Shown: in pieces, positions 6,559 to 6,859 of the stretch
Layout of the letters: every line of letters starts with the position of its first letter
Position numbering within the stretch: the first letter of the stretch is position 1
Assembly (NCBI GenBank): GCA_003453085.1
Contig: DMMK01000454.1
Coordinates: 1 to 6,859, forward strand
Reading direction: 5' to 3'
DNA from: Verrucomicrobiales bacterium
GTDB taxonomy: Bacteria; Verrucomicrobiota; Verrucomicrobiia; Verrucomicrobiales; Verrucomicrobiaceae
DNA: 6,859 bases
Position numbers and translations under genes: made by a program
The notes under the pieces: model-generated
Databases searched by the model: none
What the model saw: only the letters and a program-made list of their open reading frames with translations
What the model was told of the DNA's origin: nothing

Positions 6559-6859
6559 TCAAGGGAGTGGCGCGGGAGCAGTGAGAGACGGCTTTGGCCG
6601 GATGCACGAGAGCAGGACCGCGCAGAGGAGAAGCCCGACCGCAGAAAATTCAAACATGTGGCGGACGTTGACATTGGCATCCCTCAACAATCCACCAGCA
6701 TAAATGGTTAGGCCACCAATGCCGCATGCAAAGAGATTCAGGACTCCAAAGCCGGTGGCGCGATAACGTGGATCGGAGACCATGCAGAGGATGGGCATGG
6801 TATTGCCATCGGTGCAGGCTCGGAAAAAGCCGAAGACCAGCAGGCCCACGATGGCGATG
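6559..6859 (-). CDS. MFS transporter, C-terminal part, cut by the right window edge
   Basis: The minus-strand frame stays open to the right edge, reading I-A-I-V-G-L-L-V-F-G, so the start is outside the window and the GTG at 6849 is probably an internal Val. About 99 residues are visible, with three hydrophobic segments: GLLVFGFFRACTDG onward, the ATGFGVLNLFACGIGGLTIYAG region, and MFEFSAVGLLLCAVLLSCI. A polar tail rich in Pro follows. The loop DPRYRATGFGVLN, ahead of the second segment, resembles the conserved loop before TM11 in many MFS carriers; this suggests TM10-12 of a twelve-helix inner-membrane transporter. Substrate cannot be told from this end. It converges on the thiolase gene and is therefore not part of block B, though it could carry a related compound. 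Confidence 0.75.
   Translation of the reverse strand, partial: IAIVGLLVFGFFRACTDGNTMPILCMVSDPRYRATGFGVLNLFACGIGGLTIYAGGLLRDANVNVRHMFEFSAVGLLLCAVLLSCIRPKPSLTAPAPLP

Noticed and set aside
5961..6680. 239-residue minus-strand open frame across the thiolase and MFS ends
   Set aside because: It is Ser/Arg-rich with no recognisable domain, is antisense to conserved thiolase motifs and overlaps the true minus-strand MFS frame.
1..6859. tRNA, rRNA, CRISPR, insertion sequence or attachment site
   Set aside because: No cloverleaf, rRNA stretch, regular direct repeats, transposase motifs or terminal inverted repeats were seen by reading; the window is almost fully explained by seven genes.

Overview
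This is a GC-rich, almost fully coding stretch of bacterial chromosome with two plus-strand gene blocks and the end of a minus-strand transporter gene. No marker gene fixes the taxon. Two adjacent Gfo/Idh/MocA oxidoreductases, a secreted sialidase-like protein, weak or absent Shine-Dalgarno sequences and high GC together suggest a Verrucomicrobiota or Planctomycetota bacterium. That placement is an inference from gene style, not a demonstrated assignment.

Block A (1-2956) holds the 3' part of one Gfo/Idh/MocA oxidoreductase, cut by the left window edge. A second, divergent Gfo/Idh/MocA-like protein follows with a 4-base ATGA overlap. Eleven bases later comes a gene for an exported beta-propeller protein of the sialidase (BNR/Asp-box) type. 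The block looks like part of a carbohydrate operon: an exported glycosidase-like protein acting outside the cytoplasm, and NAD(P)-linked oxidoreductases acting on the released sugar or sugar acid inside. A good hairpin at 2971-2994, just after the sialidase stop, probably ends this transcript.

A 136-base gap (2957-3092) separates the blocks. It holds the hairpin and possibly a weak promoter.

Block B (3093-6546) is a tight three-gene set: a short-chain dehydrogenase (SDR), a single-chain acyl-CoA:acetate/3-ketoacid CoA-transferase and an acetoacetyl-CoA-type thiolase. Both internal junctions are ATGA overlaps. Read together, the three could oxidise 3-hydroxybutyrate to acetoacetate, activate it to acetoacetyl-CoA by CoA transfer, and cleave it to two acetyl-CoA. 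The substrate is inferred from gene order and the thiolase motifs. The SDR could instead be a FabG- or PhaB-like reductase.

The window ends in the C-terminal part of a minus-strand, convergent major facilitator superfamily (MFS) transporter, whose stop lies only 12 bases from the thiolase stop. No RNA genes, CRISPR arrays, insertion sequences or long DNA repeats were seen. No clearly new system is evident. The points most worth checking are the sialidase-like protein without the canonical first arginine motif, the second Gfo-like protein with altered cofactor and catalytic motifs, and the compact C4-acid cassette.
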